Of a stretch of 64,000 nt of DNA, positions 17,745-27,452 are shown in pieces. Made by a program: the position numbers and the translations under genes. Position 1 is the stretch's first letter. Every line of letters begins with the position of its first letter. A model generated the notes under the pieces. It saw only the letters and a program-made list of their open reading frames with translations, searched no databases and was not told the origin of the DNA. Source of the stretch: Paenibacillus oleatilyticus (GTDB lineage Bacteria > Bacillota > Bacilli > Paenibacillales > NBRC-103111); assembly GCF_018998565.1 (NCBI RefSeq), contig NZ_JAHNZO010000014.1, positions 1-64,000 of the forward strand, read 5' to 3'.

Positions 17745-18503
17745 ATGCTGGCCAAACGGATCATCCCTTGTCTGGACGTGAAGGACGGGCGGGTCGTCAA
17801 GGGAGTCAATTTTGTCAATTTGCGCGATGCCGGCGATCCGGTCGAGCTCGCATCGATCTACGACCGCGAAGGAGCAGACGAACTGGTGTTCCTGGACATC
17901 TCCGCCTCCCATGAAGGACGGGCGACGATGGTCAACGTCGTGCAGCAGACGGCCGGACAAATCACGATCCCGTTCACGGTCGGCGGCGGAATCTCGAGTG
18001 TGGACGACATGAAACGGCTGCTGCGGGCGGGCGCGGACAAAATCGGGATCAACACGGCTGCGGTCCGCAATCCTCAGCTTGTGTCCGACGGGGCGCGCCG
18101 CTTCGGCTCGCAGTGCATCGTCGTCGCGATCGACGCCCGGTACAACCCGGAGTGGAACGAATGGGAAGTGTTCACCCACGGCGGACGCAATGGCACGGGC
18201 ATCCGGGCGCTCGAATGGGCCAAGCGGATCGAAGAGCTCGGCGCCGGCGAAATTTTGCTGACGAGTATGGACGCGGACGGCACGAAGGACGGGTTTGACC
18301 TGCGGCTCACGCGGGCGGTTTCGGAGCTCGTATCGATCCCGGTCATCGCCTCCGGCGGAGCGGGCAAGAAGGAGCATTTCTACGACGTATTTGCGGAAGG
18401 CAAGGCGGATGCAGGGCTGGCCGCCACGATTTTTCACTATAAAGAGATGACGATCGAAGAGGTTAAAGACGACCTCAGGCATAAAGGAGTGGAGGTCCGG
18501 TGA
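17745..18503 (+). CDS. hisF: Imidazole glycerol phosphate synthase, cyclase subunit
   Basis: A 252-residue barrel paralogous to HisA, starting [20 protein letters not shown]. The catalytic Asp residues are in PCLDV and [14 protein letters not shown]. It closes the imidazole ring and releases AICAR. AAAGGAGG precedes the ATG and the stop overlaps the hisIE start (GTGA). Confidence 0.96.
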   Translation: MLAKRIIPCLDVKDGRVVKGVNFVNLRDAGDPVELASIYDREGADELVFLDISASHEGRATMVNVVQQTAGQITIPFTVGGGISSVDDMKRLLRAGADKIGINTAAVRNPQLVSDGARRFGSQCIVVAIDARYNPEWNEWEVFTHGGRNGTGIRALEWAKRIEELGAGEILLTSMDADGTKDGFDLRLTRAVSELVSIPVIASGGAGKKEHFYDVFAEGKADAGLAATIFHYKEMTIEEVKDDLRHKGVEVR

Positions 18504-19183
18504 GCGGGCAAACGGCAGGAACCTTAGAAGAGTTAACGGCGGCGATCAAATGGGATGCGAACGGCCTCGTGCCGGCCATCGTGCAGGATGCGTCAAGCAA
18601 GGACGTGCTGATGATGGCCTATATGAACCAGGAGTCGCTGAAGCTGACGCTGGAATCGGGCGAAACGTGGTTTTGGAGCCGTTCGCGCAGCGAGCTGTGG
18701 CATAAGGGTGCGACGTCCGGCCATGTGCAGAAGGTCAAAGCATTGAAATACGATTGTGACGGCGACACGCTGCTGGTGCTTGTGGATCAAGCGGGGCCGG
18801 CTTGCCATACTGGGCGCTACAGCTGCTTCTACAACGAAGTGAAGCTCGGAGCTTTGGCGGACGGCGGGGAAGCTGCGGCAGAATCGGAGTCTGCGGACCG
18901 GTTTGCCATGCTCGGCCGACTGGAGTCGGTGATCGCGCAGCGCGACGCGGAACGGCCGGAAGGCGCGTATACGACGTATTTGTTTGAAAAAGGTATCGAT
19001 AAAATATTGAAAAAAGTGGGCGAGGAAACGGCCGAGGTCATCATCGCGGCGAAAAACCGCGACAACGACGAGCTGCGGTACGAAGCGAGCGACCTGATTT
19101 TCCACCTGATGGTGCTGCTGCGCGAAGCGAAGCTGCCGCTTGACGAGGTTATGCGCGAGCTGGACCGCCGGCACAAAAAATAA
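18500..19183 (+). CDS. hisI: Bifunctional phosphoribosyl-AMP cyclohydrolase / phosphoribosyl-ATP pyrophosphatase
   Basis: A 227-residue HisIE fusion. The N-terminal cyclohydrolase domain (about 1-115) has [32 protein letters not shown] and the zinc ligands of [13 protein letters not shown] and [13 protein letters not shown]. The C-terminal pyrophosphatase domain (about 130-227) has the [26 protein letters not shown] metal-binding helices. It does steps 2 and 3 of the pathway. Confidence 0.95.
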   Translation: MSGQTAGTLEELTAAIKWDANGLVPAIVQDASSKDVLMMAYMNQESLKLTLESGETWFWSRSRSELWHKGATSGHVQKVKALKYDCDGDTLLVLVDQAGPACHTGRYSCFYNEVKLGALADGGEAAAESESADRFAMLGRLESVIAQRDAERPEGAYTTYLFEKGIDKILKKVGEETAEVIIAAKNRDNDELRYEASDLIFHLMVLLREAKLPLDEVMRELDRRHKK

Positions 19184-19252
19184 CGGCGCCGTAGGAGGGA
19201 CAGGCTGGTTTAGCATGCCGCCTCCCGCCGCCTAAAAGGAGAATTCACTCGA

Positions 19253-20080
19253 ATGCGCATCGATTATCATACGCACCATGTGCGGTGCGGACATGCGTCG
19301 GGAGAGCTGGAGGAGTACGTGCTGAAGGGCATTGAGATCGGACTGGACCAACTGGGGCTATCCGATCACATGCCCTTGCTGCATGTCGACCCGGCTTCCT
19401 ATTACCCGGGCATGGCCATGCCGATGGAAGAACTGCCGAACTATGTGGAAGAAGCGCTGCGCTTGCAGCAGAAATACAAAGACCGGATCGATATCCGGGT
19501 CGGACTCGAAGGCGATTATATCGAAGGCTACGAAGCGGAAATCGAGCGGATCATCAAAGCGTATCCGTGGGATTACGTGATCGGGTCCGTTCATTTTCTG
19601 GGCGAATGGGATATTACGGATTACCGGCAGACGGACGGCTGGAAGGAACGGGACGCCTACGAGGTTTACGTTCAATATTACGATGCGGTCTGTAAAGCGT
19701 GCCGGACCGGATTCTACGATTACATCGGGCACATCGATGTGATCAAGCGGTTCGGCTTCAAGCCGGAGCAGAATGTGGAGCACTTGGAGCGTCAGGCGCT
19801 GGTAGCCGTCCGGGAGGCGGGAATGGCCATCGAGCTGAACGCATCGGGCCTGCGCATGCCGGCGGAGGAAATGTTCCCCAGCTTTCGTATGCTGGAGTAC
19901 GCCCGCGAGCTGGGAATTCCTGTAACGCTCGGATCGGACGCGCATCAGCCGGAGCGGCTTGCACAGTACCTTGACCAGGCGACCGATCTGCTGCAGCAGG
20001 CAGGATTTAACGAATTAGCCACATTTAAAAGCAGGAAACGCACCATGGTGCCTATTGGATTCGCTTCATTTCATGTATAA
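19253..20080 (+). CDS. hisJ: Histidinol-phosphatase, PHP type
   Basis: A 275-residue PHP-domain protein with metal-binding motifs DYHTHHVRCGHA, LSDHMPL, GSVHFLG and SDAHQPE. It dephosphorylates histidinol phosphate, the step missing from the monofunctional HisB, and so completes the pathway in one gene cluster. AAAAGGAG precedes the ATG. B. subtilis keeps its PHP phosphatase elsewhere; here it is linked. Confidence 0.9.
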   Translation: MRIDYHTHHVRCGHASGELEEYVLKGIEIGLDQLGLSDHMPLLHVDPASYYPGMAMPMEELPNYVEEALRLQQKYKDRIDIRVGLEGDYIEGYEAEIERIIKAYPWDYVIGSVHFLGEWDITDYRQTDGWKERDAYEVYVQYYDAVCKACRTGFYDYIGHIDVIKRFGFKPEQNVEHLERQALVAVREAGMAIELNASGLRMPAEEMFPSFRMLEYARELGIPVTLGSDAHQPERLAQYLDQATDLLQQAGFNELATFKSRKRTMVPIGFASFHV

Positions 20081-20192
20081 TGGGGACGTGGGCATTTTAA
20101 ATATTGTGTAAACCGGCCAACCGGAGCCTTTTAGAGAAGGTCCATCCATCGTCAAATGACCCATTGTAACATAAGCAAAAGCGGAGGTAACC

Positions 20193-21143
20193 ATGTACAG
20201 CGACAAAATGAAGATTTTCTCGGGTTCGTCCAACCCGAAACTGGCGGAGCGCATATGCGAAGAGCTTAAAGTGCCGCTCGGCAAAATCAAGCTTTCCCGA
20301 TTCAAGAGCGGGGAAATTTATTGTCTCTACGAAGAAAGCATTCGGAACTGCGACGTCTTTCTGGTGCAAACGTTCTCTCATCCGATCAACGAGAATTTCA
20401 TGGAGCTTCTCGTCATGATGGATGCGGCCAAGCGGGCTTCGGCGAGAACGATCAATCTTGTCGTTCCTTACTATGGTTATTCCCGCCAAGAGCGCAAAGC
20501 CGCGCCTCGGGAACCGATCTCGGCCAAGCTGGTGGCGGACCTGCTGACGGCAGCGGGCGCGGACCGTGTCATCACGATCGATCTGCATGCCCCGGCGATT
20601 CAAGGCTTCTTCAACATCCCTGTGGACCATTTGACAGCGCTGGACTTGGTTAGCGATTACATTAAAAAGCTTAATATCCAAAACCCGATCATCGTCTCCC
20701 CGGACGCGGGACGCGCGACGACAGCCGAGAAGATGGCGAACATTCTCGATGCGCCGTTTGCGATGATGATCAAGAAAAGACCGGCTCACAACGAAGCGGT
20801 CATTACGCATGTCATCGGTGACGTAGCCGGTCGCACGCCGATCATCATCGAGGATCTGATCGATACCGGCTCGACCATCGTCAACGTCGTGGAAGGCCTG
20901 AAGGAACGCGGAGCCCACGACGCTTATGTCTGTGCGACGCACCCGGTATTCTCCGGCCCGGCCTTGCAGCGACTGGATCATCCGAACATCAAGGAAGTCG
21001 TTATTACGGACTCCATCGCTATTCCGGACCACCATCCTAGCCGATTCCGGGTGCTCTCGGTTGCCCATCTGCTTTCGGACGCGATCAACATCATCATGTC
21101 CGGCGGTTCGCTCAGCTCGCTGTTCAAATACGGCGGCGTATAA
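20193..21143 (+). CDS. prs: Ribose-phosphate pyrophosphokinase
   Basis: A 316-residue PRPP synthetase with the ATP/ribose-5-phosphate loops (RFKSGEIY, YYGYSRQERKA), the catalytic His/Lys region IDLHAPAIQGFF, and the PRPP loop IIIEDLIDTGSTI. The usual class I loop is VDDMIDTAGT, so this is a divergent version, perhaps a second copy. Its product is the substrate of HisG, which explains its place beside the his genes. GCGGAGG precedes the ATG. Confidence 0.92.
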   Translation: MYSDKMKIFSGSSNPKLAERICEELKVPLGKIKLSRFKSGEIYCLYEESIRNCDVFLVQTFSHPINENFMELLVMMDAAKRASARTINLVVPYYGYSRQERKAAPREPISAKLVADLLTAAGADRVITIDLHAPAIQGFFNIPVDHLTALDLVSDYIKKLNIQNPIIVSPDAGRATTAEKMANILDAPFAMMIKKRPAHNEAVITHVIGDVAGRTPIIIEDLIDTGSTIVNVVEGLKERGAHDAYVCATHPVFSGPALQRLDHPNIKEVVITDSIAIPDHHPSRFRVLSVAHLLSDAINIIMSGGSLSSLFKYGGV

Positions 21144-21146
21144 TAA

Positions 21147-21202
21147 TTATTACCACACGACTCCGGCTGTCGAAACCTTACGGTTTTGGGCCGGATTGTG
21201 TT
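21147..21202 (+). other. Extended imperfect hairpin after prs
   Basis: ACACGACTCCGGC pairs imperfectly with GCCGGATTGTGT, enclosing AAACC/GGTTT. No clear T tract follows, so it is a poor terminator. A TATACT hexamer follows at once and may be the -10 of a promoter for the TPR gene. Confidence 0.35.
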
Positions 21203-21306
21203 ATACTTAGGAATCATTATTACTCCGGCGATGTAGAAATGAAGCTCTGAAATGCACAGGCGGGTTTCTCATGTAATTCCGGACGGGTCACGGAGGTGCC
21301 TGAATT

Positions 21307-23055
21307 ATGGAGAAGAAAAAACGTGTGCTGCCGAAACCCAGCACCAATGTCATACCGATGAAAATGGACGCCACGTTCTTTTTCGAAAAAGCCGTTCAGT
21401 CCTTGGACCGTTATCATTATGATAAGGCATTGAAATATTTTCGTCGTGCGGCCGAGTACGAGCCGGAAAACCCGGTCAATCACTGCAACTTGGCCGGTCT
21501 GCTGTCCGAGATGGGAAATTACGAGGAATCCAACCGCATTTTGCAGCACGTACTGGACCGGATCGATCCGACGATGACGGAATGCTACTTCTATATGGCG
21601 AACAATTTTGCCAATATGGAAAATTACGAATCGGCGGAAAAAGCGATTATTCATTACCTGGAGAACGATCCGACCGGACAGTTTCTGGAAGAGTCCGAGG
21701 AAATGATGGAACTGCTCAGCTACGAGCTGGACCGCCCTGCGAAGCTGTCGACGATCAAGAGCCGGGAAGGCTTGTTCGATCACGATCGGGCGCGTTCGAT
21801 GCTGGAGGAAGGGAAGTTCTCCGAAGCGGTACGTCTCCTGGAAAATATCATCAGCAAGCATACCGATTTTATGGCCGCGCGCAACAACTTGGCCTTGGCA
21901 TATTATTATATGGGGCATTTTGACAAGTCGGTCGACATGATCCGGCAGGTGCTGGTGATGGAGCCCGGCAATTTGCATGCGCTCTGCAACCTGGCCATCT
22001 TCTACCAGCATTTCGGTGACCGGGAGAGCCTGGCCGAATTGCTCGAAGTGCTGCGAAAAACTTATCCGTTCCATCAGGACCACGTATTCAAGCTGGCTAC
22101 AACGATGGGAATCTTGAACGAGCACGAGAAAGCGTTCCGTCTGTTCAAGCGGCTGTTGAAAACGGGCGAAGCGGGTCTCGATCCTTGCTTATTCCATTAC
22201 ACTGCGGTAGCCGCTTACAATACGGGGCGGTACGAGGAAGCTCAGCGGCAGTGGAAGCAGGCGGAAAAATTCGATCCGGGCTCGGAAATCCCGAAGTTCT
22301 ATCTGAGCTTGCTGGATAAGCACCGGGAGGAAACGAGAAAGCCTCCGGTCAGCTATCACTACCATCTGCCGTTTGAGGAACAATTTCGCGGGCTGGAGCG
22401 CGCCGAGGGCGGACTGCCGGAGCATATGAAGCGCGATCCGCTTGTCCGGTCATCGTTCTTCTGGGCATTACGTCACGGTGACGGGGATACGAAGCTGCAG
22501 GTGATCCAGGCGTTCGGTCTGATTGCGGACGACGAAGTGAAGGATGCGCTCACGGAATTTATTATGCTGCCGGACGAGGACGATTACTTGAAGCAGGTCG
22601 CGATCTTCGTGCTGCGCAGCATCGGGATGAAGGAGCCGCTGAATGCCATGCTGAATGGCAAGCCGACGACGGTCGCGCCGTCGCCATTCTCCCCGGGGCT
22701 TCCCGTATGGGAAAGCAAGTGGCAGACCATCATGGAAACGGCGCTGCGGCATATGGCCCGGCGTTACGATATGGTGCAGCAGTACGATTTGCAGACGCTT
22801 TGGGTAGAATATTTATCGCGGGTGTTTCCGAACGTGCCCAAGATGACCAAGGTCGAAGGCTGGGCGGCCGCGCTGGAATATTTGACGGCGAAGATGCACC
22901 GACGTCCGATCAGTTATCAGGAGGCGGCGCAGCGTTACGGGGTATCGGTGGCGACGGTGAGCAAGAATGCGAAGCTGATCGACGATGCTTGCGGTTTAAA
23001 AGAGAAAATGGACGCCATTTTCAAAAAATTGACCGGCATGGAGTCTCAATCTTAA
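21307..23055 (+). CDS. TPR-repeat protein with C-terminal helix-turn-helix (YvcD type)
   Basis: This 582-residue cytoplasmic protein contains tetratricopeptide repeats over about residues 20-330, for example YHYDKALKYFRRAAEYEPEN, ARNNLALAYYYMGHFDKSVD and YEEAQRQWKQAEKFDPGS. A C-terminal segment, ISYQEAAQRYGVSVATVSKN, looks like a helix-turn-helix. Position immediately before trxB matches B. subtilis yvcD, whose function is unknown. TPRs suggest a protein-protein scaffold; DNA binding is only suggested by the last segment. GGAGGTG lies eight bases before the ATG. Confidence 0.8.
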   Translation: MEKKKRVLPKPSTNVIPMKMDATFFFEKAVQSLDRYHYDKALKYFRRAAEYEPENPVNHCNLAGLLSEMGNYEESNRILQHVLDRIDPTMTECYFYMANNFANMENYESAEKAIIHYLENDPTGQFLEESEEMMELLSYELDRPAKLSTIKSREGLFDHDRARSMLEEGKFSEAVRLLENIISKHTDFMAARNNLALAYYYMGHFDKSVDMIRQVLVMEPGNLHALCNLAIFYQHFGDRESLAELLEVLRKTYPFHQDHVFKLATTMGILNEHEKAFRLFKRLLKTGEAGLDPCLFHYTAVAAYNTGRYEEAQRQWKQAEKFDPGSEIPKFYLSLLDKHREETRKPPVSYHYHLPFEEQFRGLERAEGGLPEHMKRDPLVRSSFFWALRHGDGDTKLQVIQAFGLIADDEVKDALTEFIMLPDEDDYLKQVAIFVLRSIGMKEPLNAMLNGKPTTVAPSPFSPGLPVWESKWQTIMETALRHMARRYDMVQQYDLQTLWVEYLSRVFPNVPKMTKVEGWAAALEYLTAKMHRRPISYQEAAQRYGVSVATVSKNAKLIDDACGLKEKMDAIFKKLTGMESQS

Positions 23056-23090
23056 TATAGAGATCAGAAGATGCGATAGGAGGAACCTCT

Positions 23091-24038
23091 ATGTACAAAT
23101 CGATCGTAATCGGAACCGGCCCGGCGGGACTCACGGCTGCCATTTATTTGGCCCGCGCCAACCTGAACCCGCTCGTCATCGAAGGACCGGAGCCGGGCGG
23201 ACAATTGACGACGACCACCGAAGTCGAGAACTTCCCGGGGTTCCCGGAAGGAATCATGGGCCCGGAGCTTATGGACAACATGCGGAAGCAAGCGGAGCGT
23301 TTCGGCGCCGAGTTTAAAACGGGCTGGGTGAACAAGGTCGATCTGTCCAAGCGTCCGTTCAAGCTGAACGTGGAAGGCCTCGGCGATATTGAAGCCGAAT
23401 CGCTCATCATCTCGACCGGCGCTTCGGCGAAGCTGCTCGGCATTACGAACGAGAAGGAAAGCATCGGCCGCGGCGTCAGTACCTGCGCAACGTGCGACGG
23501 CTTCTTCTTCCGCGGCAAGAAGATCATTGTCGTGGGCGGCGGCGACTCGGCGATGGAGGAAGCGAACTTCCTGACCCGTTTTGCGACGGAAGTGCGTCTG
23601 GTGCACCGCAGAAACGAGCTGCGTGCCTCCAAAATCATGCAGGACCGCGCGCGCGAAAATGAGAAAATTACATGGAGCCTGAACCGCACGCCTCTGGAGG
23701 TTATTTCCGGCGAGAAGGGCGTGACCGGCTTGAAGGTGAAAAATAACGAGACCGGCGAAGAGGAAATTATCGAAACCGACGGGATCTTTGTGGCGATCGG
23801 CCACAAGCCGAACACGGACTTCCTCGGCGGGCAAATCGTTACGGACGAAGTCGGATACATCCTGGTCAAGCCGGGCACGTCCCTGACCAATGTCGAAGGC
23901 GTCTTTGCCTGCGGCGACGTGCAGGACAGCAAATACCGCCAGGCGATTACGGCGGCCGGCAGCGGCTGTATGGCGGCGCTCGACTGCGAGAAGTTTCTGG
24001 AAGGGCATATGGTGCATGACTGGAGCAAGTCTCTCTAA
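23091..24038 (+). CDS. trxB: Thioredoxin-disulfide reductase
   Basis: A 315-residue FAD/NADPH enzyme with N-terminal FAD motif GTGPAGLTAAIY, redox-active CATC (STCATCDGFFF), NADPH motif GGGDSAMEEA and C-terminal FAD segment GVFACGDVQDSKYRQ. It reduces thioredoxin. AGGAGG precedes the ATG and a terminator follows. Confidence 0.96.
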   Translation: MYKSIVIGTGPAGLTAAIYLARANLNPLVIEGPEPGGQLTTTTEVENFPGFPEGIMGPELMDNMRKQAERFGAEFKTGWVNKVDLSKRPFKLNVEGLGDIEAESLIISTGASAKLLGITNEKESIGRGVSTCATCDGFFFRGKKIIVVGGGDSAMEEANFLTRFATEVRLVHRRNELRASKIMQDRARENEKITWSLNRTPLEVISGEKGVTGLKVKNNETGEEEIIETDGIFVAIGHKPNTDFLGGQIVTDEVGYILVKPGTSLTNVEGVFACGDVQDSKYRQAITAAGSGCMAALDCEKFLEGHMVHDWSKSL

Positions 24039-24049
24039 CAACGCCATTC

Positions 24050-24081
24050 AGGCGTGGAACCCTGCGTTCTGCGCCTTTTTC
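24050..24081 (+). terminator. Intrinsic terminator after trxB
   Basis: AGGCG pairs with CGCCT with an inner GAAC/GTTC helix, followed by TTTTT. It closes the TPR-trxB unit. Confidence 0.65.
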
Positions 24082-24211
24082 ATGCTTAAAAAAATAACGT
24101 TCCGTCTTAAGTTTCCGGGGGTACTTTTCCGTGATTAAACGGTCGGAAAGCGGTCATTGACACTTTCTCGACACACTCTTGGAGGAGTGCTCGGCTTCCC
24201 CTTGGCTAATC

Positions 24212-24240
24212 TTGACCTTCTAGGGAGGTTGGCTTATAGT
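24212..24240 (+). promoter_or_regulatory. Promoter of the ROK glucokinase gene
   Basis: TTGACC, a 17-base spacer and TATAGT lie about 50 bp before the glcK start. Confidence 0.65.
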
Positions 24241-24290
24241 TGGAACAGGAGCTTATAGATAACGGATAGGTACGAGGTGATTCGACAGGT

Positions 24291-25241
24291 ATGGGAGAAC
24301 GTGTTTATGTAGGAGTCGATTTGGGAGGAACCGCGATTAAAGTCGGATTGTGCGACGAGCAGGGCAAGCTGCTGCAAACGTACGAGGGCCCGACCGGTAC
24401 CGAACATGGCGCAGAGGTAGTGCTGGAAAATATCGCGCAGTATGTGCGTAAGCTGGTTGACGAATCTCCATACGAATGGGAGCAAGTCGCCGGCATCGGT
24501 GCGGGAATCGCCGGGTTCATGGATATTCCCGAAGGCTTCATCAAGCTGTCGCCCAACCTGGGCTGGCGCAACGTGCCGGTCAAGAAGATTCTGGAAGAGA
24601 AGCTTGGCAAAACGGTCAAAATCGACAACGACGCCAACGTCGCTGCGCTTGGAGAAGCATGGAGCGGCGCAGGCGCGGGCATTCCGAATGTCGTCTGCTA
24701 TACGCTGGGTACCGGAGTAGGCGGCGGGGTCATTATCCACGGCCGTATCTACCAAGGCTACAACGGCATGGCCGGCGAGCTCGGCCACATGGTTGTCGTG
24801 CCGGACCTCGAAGCGATCGAATGCGGCTGCGGCAAGAAAGGCTGTCTGGAGACCGTATCGTCGGCGACAGGTATCATCCGCATGGCTAAAGAAGCCGTGG
24901 AGCGGGGCGAGCATACGTCTCTGGCGCTTGTCGAGAACATTATGGCAAAAGACGTGTTTGACGCGGCCAAAACAGGCGACGAAACAGCGCTGCGGATCAT
25001 TAACCGCGCCGCGCTTTATCTCGGCAAATCGATGGCGGCGATTTCCGTCGTTCTGAACCCGCAGCGCTTTATCGTGGGCGGCGGCGTATCCAAAGCAGGC
25101 GACATCCTGTTCGATGCGATCCGCAAGTATTACAACGAGCATGCCCAGGAAACGGCTAAAGAAGGCGTGGACATCGTCCCAGCCGTTCTCGGCAACGATG
25201 CCGGCGTCGTCGGCGCAGCGGGCCTCAACCTGCACGGCTAG
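24291..25241 (+). CDS. glcK: ROK-family glucokinase
   Basis: A 316-residue ROK kinase: N-terminal phosphate-binding GVDLGGTAIKVGL, sugar-binding IDNDANVAALGE, catalytic TLGTGVGGGVI, and the ROK zinc motif ECGCGKKGCLE. It phosphorylates glucose, possibly also related hexoses, with ATP, feeding the glycolytic enzymes encoded further along. No helix-turn-helix is present, so it is a kinase rather than a ROK repressor. It takes the place of yvcI in the otherwise Bacillus-like order. Confidence 0.9.
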   Translation: MGERVYVGVDLGGTAIKVGLCDEQGKLLQTYEGPTGTEHGAEVVLENIAQYVRKLVDESPYEWEQVAGIGAGIAGFMDIPEGFIKLSPNLGWRNVPVKKILEEKLGKTVKIDNDANVAALGEAWSGAGAGIPNVVCYTLGTGVGGGVIIHGRIYQGYNGMAGELGHMVVVPDLEAIECGCGKKGCLETVSSATGIIRMAKEAVERGEHTSLALVENIMAKDVFDAAKTGDETALRIINRAALYLGKSMAAISVVLNPQRFIVGGGVSKAGDILFDAIRKYYNEHAQETAKEGVDIVPAVLGNDAGVVGAAGLNLHG

Positions 25242-25560
25242 AGGCAGGCTGACGTGCCTGCACGGCTTATGAAGCCGGCGCATCGGTCCGGCACCCGCTG
25301 GAGCCCGGAAACCCGGGCTGGATTTTCACGTATAAACAATCGGCGCGGCAAATTGCAAAGCGCCAACAGATAGATATATAGCGAAGGTCGGGTCTGCGTA
25401 AGCAGCAGGAAAGATACCGGAGAGTTTACGTGGTCCCTTTTAAATCGTGTTCCGACCATTTTATTATTATTCCAGGAACACGATTTGAACAGGACCCGGA
25501 GGTACTTTCCTGCTGCGACAGCGAAAAGACCCGAACGGAGCGTCCTCAGGAGGAGCAGCC
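25242..25560 (+). other. Leader region of rapZ with hairpins
   Basis: This 319-bp gap holds two structures: AGCCCGG-AAAC-CCGGGCT (about 25291-25308) followed by GGATTTTC, a weak terminator candidate for glcK, and the perfect 12-bp inverted repeat at 25442-25486. No reading frame of note is seen. Confidence 0.5.
25442..25486 (+). repeat. Perfect 12-bp inverted repeat upstream of rapZ
   Basis: AAATCGTGTTCC at 25442-25453 pairs perfectly with GGAACACGATTT at 25475-25486 around a 21-nt A/T-rich loop. There is no T tract after it, so it is not a terminator. It could be a leader RNA structure or an operator. Confidence 0.75.
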
Positions 25561-26460
25561 ATGGAAGATATGCAAACTCTCGGAAAGCTGGTCATCATTA
25601 CGGGCATGTCCGGAGCCGGCAAGACGATTGCGGTGCAGAGCTTGGAAGACTTGGGCTTTTTTTGCGTGGATAACCTTCCTCCGGTGTTGATTCCCAAATT
25701 TGCCGAGCTGATCGAGCAGTCCAAAGGTCGAATCGGCAAAGTTGCGCTGGTCATCGATCTGCGGGGGAGAGAGTTTTTCACTTCACTGTCCGAATCGCTG
25801 CGCTACTTGAGCGAGAACTACACGCTGACGCACGAGATTTTGTTCCTCGACGCCACGGATTCGACGCTGGTGCAGCGGTATAAAGAAAGCCGGCGCAAGC
25901 ATCCGCTGGCCCCGACGGGAGCCCCGCTGGAAGGGATTCAGCAGGAGCGCAAGCTGCTGGAGGAGCTCAAAGGCCACGCTACGCAGGTGATCGATACGTC
26001 CAGCCTGAAGCCGGCGCAGCTGAAGGAAAAAATCATTTCCCGGTTCACCAACCTCGAAAACAGCGGCATTTCGATCAACGTCATCTCGTTCGGTTTCAAG
26101 TACGGCATTCCGATCGACGCCGATCTTATTTTTGACGTCCGCTTTTTGCCGAATCCGCATTATGTGGACAATCTGCGCCCCAATACCGGGCAGGACCCGG
26201 ATGTGTACGAATATGTCATGAAGTGGACCGAAACGCAGGAGTTCCTTTCGAAGCTGCTCGACATGCTCCACTTTCTCGTTCCCCAGTACAAGAAAGAAGG
26301 CAAAAGCCAGATCGTCATCGGCATCGGCTGTACGGGCGGCAAACACCGCTCGGTGGCGATTGCCGAATATCTCGGTAAAATGATGGGCAATAGCGAAACG
26401 GAAGTCGTCCGGGTCAGCCACCGCGATTCCGAACGCGACCGGGTAGAGGTGAAGAAATGA
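25561..26460 (+). CDS. rapZ: RNase adapter / nucleotide-binding protein RapZ (YvcJ)
   Basis: A 299-residue protein with Walker A GMSGAGKT near residue 15, DNLPP just after, and the C-terminal domain signature [17 protein letters not shown]. In Escherichia coli RapZ guides RNase E to the sRNA GlmZ and senses glucosamine-6-phosphate; in B. subtilis YvcJ binds nucleotides and affects competence. It starts the rapZ-yvcK-whiA triad; its stop overlaps the yvcK start by 4 bp. AGGAGGAG precedes the ATG. Confidence 0.94.
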   Translation: MEDMQTLGKLVIITGMSGAGKTIAVQSLEDLGFFCVDNLPPVLIPKFAELIEQSKGRIGKVALVIDLRGREFFTSLSESLRYLSENYTLTHEILFLDATDSTLVQRYKESRRKHPLAPTGAPLEGIQQERKLLEELKGHATQVIDTSSLKPAQLKEKIISRFTNLENSGISINVISFGFKYGIPIDADLIFDVRFLPNPHYVDNLRPNTGQDPDVYEYVMKWTETQEFLSKLLDMLHFLVPQYKKEGKSQIVIGIGCTGGKHRSVAIAEYLGKMMGNSETEVVRVSHRDSERDRVEVKK

Positions 26461-27446
26461 CGTTTGACCGGGAGAGGGAAACGTACATTCCGCGCATCGT
26501 CGTCATTGGCGGGGGAACCGGGCTATCGGTCATGCTCCGGGGGCTAAAGCATAAGCCCGTGGACATTACGGCGATTGTCACCGTAGCCGATGACGGGGGA
26601 AGCTCGGGCATCTTGCGGTCGGAGCTGGAAATGATCCCGCCGGGCGACATCCGCAACGTCTTGTCTGCGCTGGCGGACGTAGAGCCGCTGCTCGGTCAGT
26701 TGCTCGATTACCGTTTTGATAAAGGAAACGGATTGGCAGGCCACAGTTTGGGCAACCTAATGTTGGCAGCCATGTGCGACATTACCGGCGATTTCGTCAC
26801 CGGCGTGCGCGAGCTAAGCCGGGTGCTGGCCGTGCGCGGGCGGGTTCTTCCGGCTTCCGATCACTCGATCGTGCTGCGGGCGTTGATGGAGGACGGCTCG
26901 ATTGTCGAGGGCGAGTCCAATATCCCGAAGGCAAGAGGGGTGATCCGCCGGGTGTTCATCGAGCCGAAGGACGTTCGGGCGCTCCCGGAGGCGCTGGAGG
27001 CACTTCGGGAGGCGGACGCGATTCTGGTCGGTCCGGGAAGCTTGTATACGAGCATTTTGCCCAATCTGCTGGTGCCGGAAATCGCGAAAACGATCATCGA
27101 GTCGAATGCGCTCAAAATTTTTATTTGCAACGTGATGACGCAGCCGGGCGAAACTGACGATTACAAGGTCAGCGACCATCTCAAAGCGGTGCGCGACCAC
27201 GTCGGCAGCGACCTGTTCGATTACGTGATCGTGAACAACGGAGTCATCCCGGAGCAGGTGCAGAGCAAGTATGCCGAGCAGGGGGCCAAGATCGTTCCGC
27301 TCGATTTGGACGAAGTGACGAAGCAGGGCTATAAGGTCATTGCCGACCAGCTCGTTCTGTTCCGGACTTACCTGCGTCATGACGCCGAGAAGCTGAGTCA
27401 ACATATTTATCAACTGGTGGAGAGCTGGATGTTCAAGAAGAGGTGA
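26457..27446 (+). CDS. yvcK: YvcK-family (CofD-like) gluconeogenesis / morphogenesis factor
   Basis: A 329-residue CofD-like Rossmann protein with [29 protein letters not shown] and [14 protein letters not shown]. YvcK binds UDP-GlcNAc in relatives and is needed for growth and normal shape on gluconeogenic carbon sources. It overlaps rapZ (ATGA) and is followed after 6 bp by whiA, the standard Firmicute arrangement. Confidence 0.93.
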   Translation: MTFDRERETYIPRIVVIGGGTGLSVMLRGLKHKPVDITAIVTVADDGGSSGILRSELEMIPPGDIRNVLSALADVEPLLGQLLDYRFDKGNGLAGHSLGNLMLAAMCDITGDFVTGVRELSRVLAVRGRVLPASDHSIVLRALMEDGSIVEGESNIPKARGVIRRVFIEPKDVRALPEALEALREADAILVGPGSLYTSILPNLLVPEIAKTIIESNALKIFICNVMTQPGETDDYKVSDHLKAVRDHVGSDLFDYVIVNNGVIPEQVQSKYAEQGAKIVPLDLDEVTKQGYKVIADQLVLFRTYLRHDAEKLSQHIYQLVESWMFKKR

Positions 27447-27452
27447 TTTCCC

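Noticed and set aside
20057..20079. TATAAT after hisJ as a prs promoter.
   Set aside because: The only -35-like hexamer is 15 bases away and the site overlaps the hisJ stop; too weak to list.
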